A stretch of 64,000 nucleotides of DNA from Qipengyuania mesophila (lineage in GTDB: Bacteria > Pseudomonadota > Alphaproteobacteria > Sphingomonadales > Sphingomonadaceae). The notes beneath the pieces were generated by a model, which did not search any database, was not told the DNA's origin, and saw only the letters and a list, made by a program, of their open reading frames with translations. How positions within the stretch are numbered: position 1 is the stretch's first letter; each line of letters starts with the position of its first letter. Both the position numbers and the translations under genes were made by a program. The stretch is from the NCBI RefSeq assembly GCF_019711655.1, contig NZ_JAIGNU010000004.1, positions 1 to 64,000 of the forward strand, read 5' to 3'. Of this stretch, positions 1-8,289 are shown piece by piece.

Positions 1-74
1 GGTGACCCGTACGGGAATCGAACCCGTGTTTCAGCCGTGAAAGGGCCGCGTCCTAACCGCTAGACGAACGGGCC
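1..74 (-). tRNA. tRNA-Glu (anticodon TTC), copy 1, clipped at the window edge
   Basis: Read on the minus strand the sequence folds as a tRNA. The 5' acceptor strand GGCCCGT pairs with ACGGGTC, the anticodon loop is CTTTCAC (anticodon TTC, glutamate), and the T-arm carries GGTTCGATTCC. The discriminator A and two C of the CCA end are present; the last A would lie just before base 1. It is identical to the second copy about 120 bases away. Confidence 0.95.
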
Positions 75-121
75 ACAGCCGTGGCACTTTTGTGCGGATT
101 GCAAATGCAATACCGCCACCG

Positions 122-196
122 TGGTGACCCGTACGGGAATCGAACCCGTGTTTCAGCCGTGAAAGGGCCGCGTCCTAACCGCTAGACGAACGGGCC
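122..196 (-). tRNA. tRNA-Glu (anticodon TTC), copy 2
   Basis: This is a 75-nt tRNA on the minus strand with genomically encoded CCA, a seven-pair acceptor stem (GGCCCGT/ACGGGTC, one G-T pair) and the anticodon loop CTTTCAC. It is base-for-base identical to copy 1, and about 47 bases separate the two. The pair looks like a tandem duplication that raises tRNA-Glu dosage. It is probably co-transcribed with the upstream copy. Confidence 0.96.
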
Positions 197-280
197 ACAC
201 CCGCTGAGCGGGTCGGTGGCGTGGCGGGCCAATTAGGCGTGGGGCTGCGAGGCGTCAAGCCTCGAATGCACGCAATTTCG

Positions 281-2059
281 TCAATCGGCCCAAGCGGCGT
301 CTTCGAGGTGCAACTCCGCCTGCGGGCGGCTGCCCCAATCGTCGATCTTCACGCGTCCGGCGAGCCACAGCCGGCGGCCGCGCGCGCCGTGCAGCAAGGC
401 CTGGCCCATGTCGCTCTCCGCGGCGCGGAAGGCGATGCCCTTGAAGCTCTTGCCGTCGTCGCCCGCAGCGATCAGCCGGACGTGGTCGGTGCCGACGATA
501 TCGCATTTGACCAGCCGTACGGGGCCGACTGCCACGCGCGGTCCGGGCCAGCCGACGCCGTAGGGGCCGGCGCCTTCGAGCGATTCGACCAGTTCTGGCG
601 TCAGACCGCCCGGCGCGACCGCCAGGTCGAGCGCCATCTCACGGCCTGCCGAGGCGCGCGCGACCTGCGCTTCGAGCGTCGTGTCGAGCCATTCGGCGAG
701 GTCTTCGATCCGCTCGCTCGCGACGGTCAGGCCCGCCGCCATGGCGTGGCCGCCGCCCGCGACGAGCAGGCCCTCGTCGCGCGCACGGATGATCGCGGCA
801 CCAAGATCGACGCCGGCGATCGAACGTCCCGAGCCCTTGCCGGTCTCGCCGTCGAGCGCGACGACAAGCGAGGGCTTGCCGGTCTTCTCCTTGATCCGTC
901 CGGCGACGATGCCGATGACGCCCGGGTGCCAGCCTTCGCCGGCGAGCAGATGCACCGCGCGGTTGTGCTGCGCGGCGAGCTGCTCCTCCGCGGCTTCCTG
1001 CACCTCCGCTTCGATCGCGCGGCGTTCCTCGTTGAGCGCGGAAAGCTGCGCCGCGATCTCGCGGGCCTCCTCCGGGTCCTGCGTGGTCAGCAGGCGGACG
1101 CCGAGCGTCGATTCGCCGACCCGTCCGCCGGCATTTATCCGCGGTCCGAGCGCGAATCCGAGATCGGAACAGGCGGGCGCGCGCTTCAGGCGGCTCGCAT
1201 CGATCAGCGCGGCCATGCCGATACTCTCACGCCGGGCCATGACCTTGAGCCCCTGCGCCACGAAGGCCCGGTTGAGCCCGTGGAGCGCGGCGACATCGGC
1301 CACCGTCCCCAGCGCCACGACATCGAGCAGTGCGAGCAGGTCGGGTTCCTTGCGCCTTTCGAAATAGCCGCGCTCGCGCAGCGTGCGAACGAGCGCGATC
1401 GCGAGCAGGAAGGCGACCCCGACCGCGGCGAGATGGCCGTGCGATGCGGCTTCGTCCTCCTCGTCGAGGCGGTTGGGATTGACCAGCGCCACGGTCTTGG
1501 GAAGCTCGGCAGCGCATTTGTGGTGATCGACCACGATCACGTCGATTCCGGCATCATGCGCCATGGCCAGCGCCTCGTGCGCCATCGCCCCGCAGTCGAC
1601 CGTCACGATCAGGCTCGAGCCCTGTTCGCCGAGCCTGACGAGCGCCTCGCCCGAAGGGCCATAGCCTTCGAGCAATCGATCGGGGATATAGTAGCCAGCC
1701 TCGACCCCGAGATCGCGCAGCAGGCGGATCAGCAGTGCCGAGCTGGTCGCACCATCGACGTCATAATCGCCGTAGATGGTGATCGTCTCGCCTGCGATGA
1801 CCGCTTGCGCGATGCGGTCGGCGGCAGCGTCCATATCGCGGAACAGCGAAGGGTCGGGGAGGAAATTTCGCAGCGTCGGCCTGCGGTGGCGCTCGATATC
1901 ATCGGGCGCGACGCCGCGCGACAGCAGCAGCTGGCGGACGATGTCGTCGCCGAGCGCCTGGCCGTTGCCGAGTTCCATATTGCCGCCGCGCCAGCGCCAG
2001 GCGCGCCCGGTGAGCGACTGCGAAACGCCGAAGACGTGCGAGAGGGCCTGCGATGCCAT
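281..2059 (-). CDS. recJ: Single-stranded-DNA-specific exonuclease RecJ
   Basis: RecJ degrades single-stranded DNA 5' to 3' in recombination and repair, using Mn/Mg in a DHH-phosphoesterase core. The protein is 592 residues, the usual size. Visible motifs are DYDVDG at residues 98-103, VDCG near 154-157, VDHH at 177-180, the GPRINAGGR segment, and a C-terminal DHHA1 motif GGGHAMAAG. The reading frame stays open upstream to 2323, but the ATG at 2059 gives the N-terminus expected of the family (GVSQSLTGR near residue 11). The gene is divergent from the flavodoxin-like gene, with about 80 bases between starts, and lies just after the tRNA-Glu pair. Confidence 0.95.
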   Translation of the reverse strand: MASQALSHVFGVSQSLTGRAWRWRGGNMELGNGQALGDDIVRQLLLSRGVAPDDIERHRRPTLRNFLPDPSLFRDMDAAADRIAQAVIAGETITIYGDYDVDGATSSALLIRLLRDLGVEAGYYIPDRLLEGYGPSGEALVRLGEQGSSLIVTVDCGAMAHEALAMAHDAGIDVIVVDHHKCAAELPKTVALVNPNRLDEEDEAASHGHLAAVGVAFLLAIALVRTLRERGYFERRKEPDLLALLDVVALGTVADVAALHGLNRAFVAQGLKVMARRESIGMAALIDASRLKRAPACSDLGFALGPRINAGGRVGESTLGVRLLTTQDPEEAREIAAQLSALNEERRAIEAEVQEAAEEQLAAQHNRAVHLLAGEGWHPGVIGIVAGRIKEKTGKPSLVVALDGETGKGSGRSIAGVDLGAAIIRARDEGLLVAGGGHAMAAGLTVASERIEDLAEWLDTTLEAQVARASAGREMALDLAVAPGGLTPELVESLEGAGPYGVGWPGPRVAVGPVRLVKCDIVGTDHVRLIAAGDDGKSFKGIAFRAAESDMGQALLHGARGRRLWLAGRVKIDDWGSRPQAELHLEDAAWAD

Positions 2060-2138
2060 GGGGCCACCATAGACTCTGGCTGTGGGCGGTGAAAGTTGCG
2101 CCGATTGACAATCGACAGGCGTGGCCGATGCTGGAGGC

Positions 2139-2624
2139 ATGTCCACGGGCCCACTCCTGATCGTCTGGCATAGTCGCACCGGGGCGAGCGAGCAACTGGC
2201 CGCCGCCGCCGCCGAGGGCGCGGGATCAGGCGCTCGCCTGCTGCGCGCCGGTGAAACCACGCCCGACGATTTGCTCGCTGCCGGCGGGTACTTGTTTTGC
2301 TGTCCCGAGAACCTCGCCAGCATGAGCGGCGAGATGAAGGAGATGTTCGACCGCTGCTATTACCCCGTGCTCGGGCGGATCGAGGGCCGGCCCTATGCCT
2401 CGGCGATCGCCGCCGGGTCGGACGGCGAGGGGGCGCAGCGGCAGATCGACCGGATTGCGACGGGCTGGCGCCTGAAACGCGTGACCGATCCGTGGATCGT
2501 CATGATGCACGCGCAGGAACCGGCGGAAATCCTCGCCGCAAAGACCATCGACGGCGACGATCGCGAAAAGGCGAGCGAACTCGGCGCGGCGCTGGCCGAA
2601 GGTATCGCCCAAGGGATATTCTAG
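2139..2624 (+). CDS. Flavodoxin-like / NAD(P)H-dependent reductase family protein
   Basis: This is a protein of about 161 residues. Its N-terminus (LLIVWHSRTGASEQLA) matches the FMN phosphate-binding loop of flavodoxin-like folds: beta strand, then a T/S-rich turn, then helix. The following YLFCCPENLASMSGEMKEMFDR segment resembles the second FMN contact loop of WrbA/NADPH-reductase-type proteins. The partner is unknown. The start is uncertain: the ATG at 2139 has GGAGG almost touching it, so the in-frame GTG at 2121 is a real alternative. It is cytoplasmic, with no signal peptide, and divergent from recJ. Confidence 0.75.
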   Translation: MSTGPLLIVWHSRTGASEQLAAAAAEGAGSGARLLRAGETTPDDLLAAGGYLFCCPENLASMSGEMKEMFDRCYYPVLGRIEGRPYASAIAAGSDGEGAQRQIDRIATGWRLKRVTDPWIVMMHAQEPAEILAAKTIDGDDREKASELGAALAEGIAQGIF

Positions 2625-2656
2625 TATTGCCTCCGATTTCGAGCGAAGAGCCCGCT

Positions 2657-3523
2657 ATGGCTCGACGCGCCCGTGCATTGCCGCCAGATATGATGGTCTG
2701 GAGGATGGCGGACAGGGTGACGGTACAAGGACGAAGCGGCGCACAGGTGAGACCGGCTCGGTCCGGCCTGATGCTGGTATTCGATCGCGGTGCGAGGCCA
2801 GATCGCACAGCGGTGGCGACGGCGCTTGCCGCCATTCCCCGCGTTGCGATCAGCCACGACCCGGCGACACTTGCCGGTCCTACGCATGCCGCCAGTCCCT
2901 TGGCGGCGCCCGAAGACATGACACGGTGGCTCGAACTTCTGGTCGACGGGCTGACCGTCGATCTGGTCGGGTTGGCTCCCGGACCCGCCTTGGACGAGCC
3001 CGATGTCGCCTATCGCTACAACTGCGAAATCGGCGAGCCAGGTGGTAGGGAGGCAGTCGGTTTGTTTCCCGGTCCGCATATCGCAGCGGGAGCAAGCAGC
3101 ATGCCGATCCTGCGCACGCTCCTCGGTCTCGGTGCGGATCTTGCGGATACGCTCGATGGGCTTCGAGCAGTGTGCTGGGGACCGGCGCGTTCTGCGATCG
3201 CGCCACAATTCTTCGTTCGGACCATCAGGGCATGGCTGGACGACGGGCCGTTTCCCGCGCTTGGCCTTCTCGGCCTGCATTTCGACGAGGGCGGCACGCT
3301 GACTAGCGAGGGCCTAGCCTTCTTCACGGGCTACGAGCTGGCGGTCGATCCCGCACTGACCGCCGACCGCGCGGCGGCCATGCGCCTAACGGTGCGGGTG
3401 GTGCACGAACTGGTTGGGGCGGAGCTGCCCGAGGTGCGTCACGAATTCGTGACCGACGAGGGTTTGCCGCTTGCGCTCGAACCCGATCCTTCCGCGCGGC
3501 TGATCAGGATCGGGCCTCTCTAG
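2657..3523 (+). CDS. Conserved hypothetical protein, possibly DUF4261-like
   Basis: A cytoplasmic protein of 288 residues that I do not recognise with certainty. The stretch WGPARSAI followed by a region rich in LGLLGLHF and LAFFTGYEL is reminiscent of DUF4261-type proteins, which have no known activity. There is no signal peptide, membrane segment or clear catalytic motif. ATG 2657 was chosen because the protein-like composition begins there; an in-frame ATG at 2705 is possible. It follows the flavodoxin-like gene by 32 bases and is 5 bases upstream of the AHH gene, so the three may be one transcript. Confidence 0.65.
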   Translation: MARRARALPPDMMVWRMADRVTVQGRSGAQVRPARSGLMLVFDRGARPDRTAVATALAAIPRVAISHDPATLAGPTHAASPLAAPEDMTRWLELLVDGLTVDLVGLAPGPALDEPDVAYRYNCEIGEPGGREAVGLFPGPHIAAGASSMPILRTLLGLGADLADTLDGLRAVCWGPARSAIAPQFFVRTIRAWLDDGPFPALGLLGLHFDEGGTLTSEGLAFFTGYELAVDPALTADRAAAMRLTVRVVHELVGAELPEVRHEFVTDEGLPLALEPDPSARLIRIGPL

Positions 3524-3528
3524 GCGGC

Positions 3529-4062
3529 GTGGGCGAGGGGGGACTTCCTGCGGCCTGCGGGGATCGGCCCCGATTGCCATTCCGAGCGGTCAACCGGCGC
3601 GGGACGCCGCAGCACGACCCAGCGCTCCAGCGCCACCATCTCCTGCCGCGGCAATTGCTCGGGCAGCCTTGTTTCGGCTTGCTGTTCGACGCACTTGGCC
3701 GGGAAAGGATCGGTTTCGACGACTTTCGCCGCAATGGCCTGCTTCTGCCCGCTCGTGAGGAGGCGGCGCGGCGGCTAGCCCTGCCGCTGCATCGCGGTCC
3801 GCATCGCGCCTACAACCAGATGGTCATCGATCGCGTCGGTCGGATCGAACGGCAGTGGTCGCGCCAGAGCCTTGCCCAGCCGCGCCATGCGGCCGAAACC
3901 GCGCTGATGCGCCTGGCGCTGCTTCAGCGGGCTTTGCGCCAGCGGTTGATCGACGAGCGCCAGCCGTTGCGGCTCAGTCGCAAGGACCCGCTCGGACAGG
4001 GGATGGACTTCTCGGAGCTCGACGCCATGGCGGAATTCCTCTGGGGCGCGACCTCCGCCTAG
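3529..4062 (+). CDS. AHH-type (HNH/Endo VII superfamily) nuclease-like protein
   Basis: This protein of up to 177 residues has the AHH signature. An RHHLLPRQLL block lies near residue 35, followed by FDDFRRNGLLLP and LPLHRGPHRAYN, which supply the conserved histidine pair and later histidines of the HNH/Endo VII superfamily. AHH domains are best known as toxin tips, but here the domain is essentially the entire protein, with no delivery domain, signal peptide or obvious immunity partner. The GTG at 3529 is the most upstream start; a TTG at 3574 would give an N-terminus closer to what I expect for sphingomonad homologues. The role is unknown. Confidence 0.75.
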   Translation: MGEGGLPAACGDRPRLPFRAVNRRGTPQHDPALQRHHLLPRQLLGQPCFGLLFDALGRERIGFDDFRRNGLLLPAREEAARRLALPLHRGPHRAYNQMVIDRVGRIERQWSRQSLAQPRHAAETALMRLALLQRALRQRLIDERQPLRLSRKDPLGQGMDFSELDAMAEFLWGATSA

Positions 4063-5027
4063 GCGATGGCCTTGGCCAGCGCTTCCTTCGCCGCGACATA
4101 TTCGCGCTCGAGCCGGGCAACGGTGGCTTCGACCGGCGCGGTCTCGGTCACCGTGCCGATGCCCTGGCCCGAACCCCAGATGTCCTTCCACGCCTTGGCC
4201 TTGGTGTTGCCGCCGCTGCCGAAGTTCATCTTGCTCGGATCGCTGACCGGCAGATTGTCGGGATCGAGCCCGGCGCCCTCGATGCTCGACCGCAGGTAAT
4301 TGCCGTGCACGCCGGTGAAGAGGTTGGTGTAGACGATACCGTCTGCGCGGCCTTCGACGATCGCCTGCTTGTAGCGTTCGTCGGCATTGGCCTCGGTCGC
4401 CGCGATCCAGGGCGAACCGATATAGGCGAAGTCCGCCCCCAGTGCCTGCGCCGCGAGGATCGAGCGACCGTGCGCAATTGAGCCCGACAGCGCGACCAGC
4501 CCGTCGAACCAGCTGCGGATTTCCTGCATCAGAGCGAAGGGGCTGAGCACGCCGGCATGACCGCCGGCACCCGCGGCGACAGGGATGAGGCCCGTTGCGC
4601 CCTTTTCGATCGCCTTGTGCGCGAAGCGGTCGTTGATCACATCGTGCAGGGTGATGCCGCCCCAGGAATCGACGGCTTGGAAGATGTCCTCGCGTGCGCC
4701 GAGCGAGGTGATCACCATCGGCACCTGCCACTTGGCGCAAGTGCCCATGTCGGCCTCGAGCCGGTCGTTCGACTTGTGGACGATCTGGTTGACCGCATAG
4801 GGCGCCGCAGGGCGATCGGGATTGTTGCGATTGTGCGCCGCCAGTTCCTCGGTGATCTGGTGGAGCCACTCGTCGAGCTGGCTCTGCGGACGCGCGTTGA
4901 GCGCGGGGAAGCTGCCGACGATGCCCGCCTTGCACTGCGCGATGACCAGCTCGGGCCCGGAGACGATGAACAGCGGCGAGCCGATGACCGGCAGGCGCAG
5001 TCGGTCGAAAGGGGCGGGCAGGGGCAT
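4059..5027 (-). CDS. Nitronate monooxygenase / NAD(P)H-dependent flavin oxidoreductase family protein
   Basis: A 322-residue TIM-barrel FMN protein of the 2-nitropropane dioxygenase family, which oxidises nitronates or reduces quinones. It opens with LRLPVIGSPLFIVSGPELV, and it has the glycine-rich phosphate-binding stretch VAAGAGGHAG and, later, ALGADFAYIGSPWIA. The start ATG at 5027 is the one directly preceding the family N-terminus, although the frame is open further upstream. Its 3' end overlaps the 3' end of the convergent AHH gene by 4 bases. The physiological substrate cannot be read from sequence. Confidence 0.88.
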   Translation of the reverse strand: MPLPAPFDRLRLPVIGSPLFIVSGPELVIAQCKAGIVGSFPALNARPQSQLDEWLHQITEELAAHNRNNPDRPAAPYAVNQIVHKSNDRLEADMGTCAKWQVPMVITSLGAREDIFQAVDSWGGITLHDVINDRFAHKAIEKGATGLIPVAAGAGGHAGVLSPFALMQEIRSWFDGLVALSGSIAHGRSILAAQALGADFAYIGSPWIAATEANADERYKQAIVEGRADGIVYTNLFTGVHGNYLRSSIEGAGLDPDNLPVSDPSKMNFGSGGNTKAKAWKDIWGSGQGIGTVTETAPVEATVARLEREYVAAKEALAKAIA

Positions 5028-5109
5028 GCGGCAATCTCCGTTGCGTTTCGAAACCGGTGGAGGCTTATGGGGGCAGGGGCGGCTTGTCGAGCGTGACGTT
5101 ACGTAACGC

Positions 5110-6159
5110 TCAGCCGGTCGAAAGCAGGTGCTCGATGTCGTAGATCCGCGCGGCCGTGCCGGCGAACAACGCGTGTTTTTCGTCCGCGCTGTGCCCCGAG
5201 GCGAGCCGCTTGAAAGCGTTCCACAGCACGGGGTAGCTCGCGCCCCAGCGATCGACCGGATAGTTCGATTCGAACATCGCGCGGTCGGCTCCGAAAGCCT
5301 CGATGCAGGTTTCCACATAGGGCCGCCACAGGCCTGCCAGGTGCTCCGATCCCATGCCCTTGGCCGGGCCTTCCGCGGGCAGTCCGCAGAAGGCCATGGC
5401 CAGGCCGCCGAGTTTGACCGCGACATTGGGGCATTCGGCGATGGCATGGATCGACCGGCGCCAAGTATCGAAGCGCTCGTGCAGCCGACCGCAATAGCTG
5501 GCGATGCCCAGCGGCGTCCCGCAATGGTCGAGCACGATCTGCTGGTCGGGGAAAGCCTTGGCGAGATCGAGCACGTCGCCGAGTTGCGGCTCGAGCAGCC
5601 AGGCGTCGAAGCTCAGGCCGTACTCGGCATAGGCGGCAAAGCCGGCGCGGAACGCGTCCGAACCATAGAGTCCTTCGGGCGCATGAAAGGGAGGACCGAG
5701 CACTTCGGGATCGGCATCCCAGGCCGCGGCATGACGAATGCCCTTGAACCGTCCGTTGCCCGCTGCAACCAGCGCTTCGACCACCGGCCTCACCGCATCG
5801 CCGAGCGTCAGATCGGCATGGCCGACGATCGCGGCGCAGGGGCGATAGTCGCCATAGAGTCCGCTCGCCCCCTGCGCGGCGACGCCATTGACGAATTCGA
5901 CCTCGCCCACCGGCTTCATCGCCTCGTCGCGGCCGGCGTCGTAGAAGGCGCCGCACTCCATGAACACCGTGCCGACTACCTTGTGGCCCGAATGCGTGTC
6001 GGCGTGGAGCGCGTCAAAGGTGTAGTAGGAGGCGCCCGCGATCGCCTCGAGGAAATCGTGGCGCGGTTCGGGAAAGGAAGGCAGCAGCGGGCGCAGGTCC
6101 CACAAATGATGGTGCGGGTCGATGATCGGCAGATCGGGTTCGAGAATTTCTTCGGTCAT
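5110..6159 (-). CDS. Amidohydrolase family protein (TIM-barrel, amidohydrolase-2 type)
   Basis: A 349-residue metal-dependent hydrolase. The N-terminal IIDPHHHLWDL is the HxH metal-binding motif of the amidohydrolase-2 family (PDC hydrolase / uronate isomerase-like). IVLDHCGTPLG in the middle and MFESNYPVDRW near the end supply the later histidine and acidic ligands. Relatives hydrolyse lactones and decarboxylate aromatic acids. It precedes the nitronate monooxygenase-like gene on the same strand by about 80 bases and could share its transcript. The substrate is unknown. Confidence 0.87.
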   Translation of the reverse strand: MTEEILEPDLPIIDPHHHLWDLRPLLPSFPEPRHDFLEAIAGASYYTFDALHADTHSGHKVVGTVFMECGAFYDAGRDEAMKPVGEVEFVNGVAAQGASGLYGDYRPCAAIVGHADLTLGDAVRPVVEALVAAGNGRFKGIRHAAAWDADPEVLGPPFHAPEGLYGSDAFRAGFAAYAEYGLSFDAWLLEPQLGDVLDLAKAFPDQQIVLDHCGTPLGIASYCGRLHERFDTWRRSIHAIAECPNVAVKLGGLAMAFCGLPAEGPAKGMGSEHLAGLWRPYVETCIEAFGADRAMFESNYPVDRWGASYPVLWNAFKRLASGHSADEKHALFAGTAARIYDIEHLLSTG

Positions 6160-6474
6160 CGGCGGCGCTCTCCCTTCGCTCCTTCAACGCGATTCCGGCC
6201 TGTGTGACCGGATGCGGCGATGGAACACGGGGAGGGCATGGCTGACAAGGTTAATCTCGCGGCGGGGGCCCGCCATTTCGGAAGGTCTGTTCCGAACATC
6301 CTGAAATACCGCCGAAATCCCACTGCTCCGACGACGTGGCGGCACGGCTTGGCGTCGCGTCGGGCGACGGCCTTTCCAAAATCCTAATGGTCACCTAAGT
6401 AGCTGCACGGAGGCGATTTCCCGACTCCCGTTAACCTTGCCGAGGTACCTGTTTACCACGAAACGGGGAGTCCA
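6160..6474. other. Intergenic region of 315 bases between divergent genes
   Basis: This region separates the start of the amidohydrolase (minus strand) from the diguanylate cyclase (plus strand) and must hold both promoters. I find no convincing ORF, RNA gene or long repeat. A purine-rich GGGGAG lies 5 bases before the ATG at 6475 and serves as its ribosome-binding site. Confidence 0.6.
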
Positions 6475-8289
6475 ATGACGCATCCAATGTGGCGCATTGC
6501 CACCTATGGCGCAGTATTTTTCGGCGTCACCTCCTTTACTATCTTCTGGACGCGCTTCGCCGGCGGGCTGGCGCTCGTCTGGCTGGGATCCGCGATCGGC
6601 GCCGCGCTGTTTCTCGCGCTCCCACGTGCGCGCCATCCGCTCGCTGCAGCGATCCTGATAGCCCTCAGCACGCTTGCGACGAGCCTGTTCGGGTTCGGTC
6701 CCACCTGGGCTTTTCCGCTCGCATTGGTCAATATCTTCGAAGCCTGGTTCATCGCCTGGCTGCTGGTGCGGTTCCGGCCTGAGCGCGACTATGTAGACAG
6801 CGCCGCCGGCATCGTTAGCCTCGGTTTTTTTGCTGGGCTCATAGGGCCGGCTACCGCCGCAATTCCGGGTGCCATCATCGTAAGCCAGATCGTCGGCGGG
6901 AATTTGGCGACTCACGCCCTGTCGTGGCTGGTCGGTCATGGCCTCGGTACCATGCTGGCGATGCCGCTCGCGCTGCTGCTGCAATCTTACCGGCGGCTCA
7001 ATTTTGCGCCCTTGCGCGAAGCCGGTCGCACATTGCCCTTTGCGGGCTTGATGCTGCTGAGCATCGGCATCTCTGCTATCGCATTTTTTCAGTCGACCTT
7101 CCCGTCGCTCTTCTTCCCGGTGGTTCCGCTGGTGCTCGCCAGCTTCCGCTTCGGACGGTTCGGAGCTTCGGTCGTTGTGCTTCTGATCTCGATGGCGGCA
7201 GCGGCTTCGCTCGGCATGGAGATTGGAGTTTTCGCCGAACTCGAGATTCCCCTGTGGCAAAAGGCCCTGTTCGTACAGTTCTACCTAGCCACGCTGTTGC
7301 TCATCTCTCTGCCCCTGGCCGTGGCGCTCAAGCAGCGACAGCGCTTTCTCGAGGAACTAATCGATCGCGAAGCCATGCAGCGGCTGATCGCCGACCATTC
7401 GGACGATGCATTGCTGCACCTCGATCAGCACGGGACAATTCGCTTTGCGTCTCCTGCGTCCGCGCGCCTGAGCGGCCGGGAAAGCACCGACGGCATGCAT
7501 CTCGGCGCATTCTTCAGCGATTTCGACAAGCAAGTGGTGTCGGATGCGCTGGACGCCGCTGCCGAATCCCCCGGACGTACAGAGATCGTCGAGCGTTCGG
7601 TGGAACGCGATGGCAAGACGAAGTGGCTCGAAGCCAAGCTCCGGGCGATCGAATCCTCGAAACAACAAACCTCGGCCTACGTCGTCACCATCCGCGACGT
7701 GACCGATCGCAAGCTCGAAGAAATACAGGCTTCGTTCGAAGCGCGCACCGATGCCCTGACCGGCCTGCCGAACCGTCGAGCCTTCCTCGACGAGTTGGAA
7801 GGAAGGCTCGACGTGGCCGAGAAGCAACCCTTCGCCTTTGCCCTGATCGATCTCGATCACTTCAAGCGCGTCAATGATGCCTACGGTCACTCGGTGGGCG
7901 ATTCCGTCCTCAAGGAGGTCGCCGAAATCATGCGCGACAGCACCAATCAGGACTGCTTCTTCGCCCGGCTCGGCGGGGAAGAGTTCGGGATGATTGCGGT
8001 CGGCCCCGCGCTGGAATCCTCGGCGATCATTTCCGAACGGCTGCGGCGCACCATCCAGCAGCATGCCATGACCGACGTCAATGGCGGGAGTTTCTCGGTC
8101 ACGGCGAGCATCGGCATTGCGGTCATCGGCGAACGCTGTAGCACGTCGATGGCCATGCAGGCGGCCGATGGCCCGCTCTATTCGGCCAAAGCCTCGGGCC
8201 GCAATTGCGTTCGTCACGCCCAGGATCTGAAGCGGTTTGCCCAGATCGACGAGCCGCCGCGGAATAAGCCCATCGCTGCCGCCAACTAG
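6475..8289 (+). CDS. MASE1-PAS-GGDEF diguanylate cyclase
   Basis: This 604-residue inner-membrane protein probably makes cyclic di-GMP from two GTP. Residues 1 to about 290 form an eight-plus-helix hydrophobic MASE1-type sensor. A PAS-like segment follows (about 295-420, starting at LIADHSDDALLHLDQHG). The GGDEF domain then starts at DALTGLPNRRAF, contains LIDLDHFKRVNDAYGHSVGD, and has the catalytic GGEEF at residues 500-504. The I-site RxxD expected just upstream is absent (NQDC at that position), so product feedback may be missing. An alternative ATG lies four codons downstream. Confidence 0.93.
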   Translation: MTHPMWRIATYGAVFFGVTSFTIFWTRFAGGLALVWLGSAIGAALFLALPRARHPLAAAILIALSTLATSLFGFGPTWAFPLALVNIFEAWFIAWLLVRFRPERDYVDSAAGIVSLGFFAGLIGPATAAIPGAIIVSQIVGGNLATHALSWLVGHGLGTMLAMPLALLLQSYRRLNFAPLREAGRTLPFAGLMLLSIGISAIAFFQSTFPSLFFPVVPLVLASFRFGRFGASVVVLLISMAAAASLGMEIGVFAELEIPLWQKALFVQFYLATLLLISLPLAVALKQRQRFLEELIDREAMQRLIADHSDDALLHLDQHGTIRFASPASARLSGRESTDGMHLGAFFSDFDKQVVSDALDAAAESPGRTEIVERSVERDGKTKWLEAKLRAIESSKQQTSAYVVTIRDVTDRKLEEIQASFEARTDALTGLPNRRAFLDELEGRLDVAEKQPFAFALIDLDHFKRVNDAYGHSVGDSVLKEVAEIMRDSTNQDCFFARLGGEEFGMIAVGPALESSAIISERLRRTIQQHAMTDVNGGSFSVTASIGIAVIGERCSTSMAMQAADGPLYSAKASGRNCVRHAQDLKRFAQIDEPPRNKPIAAAN

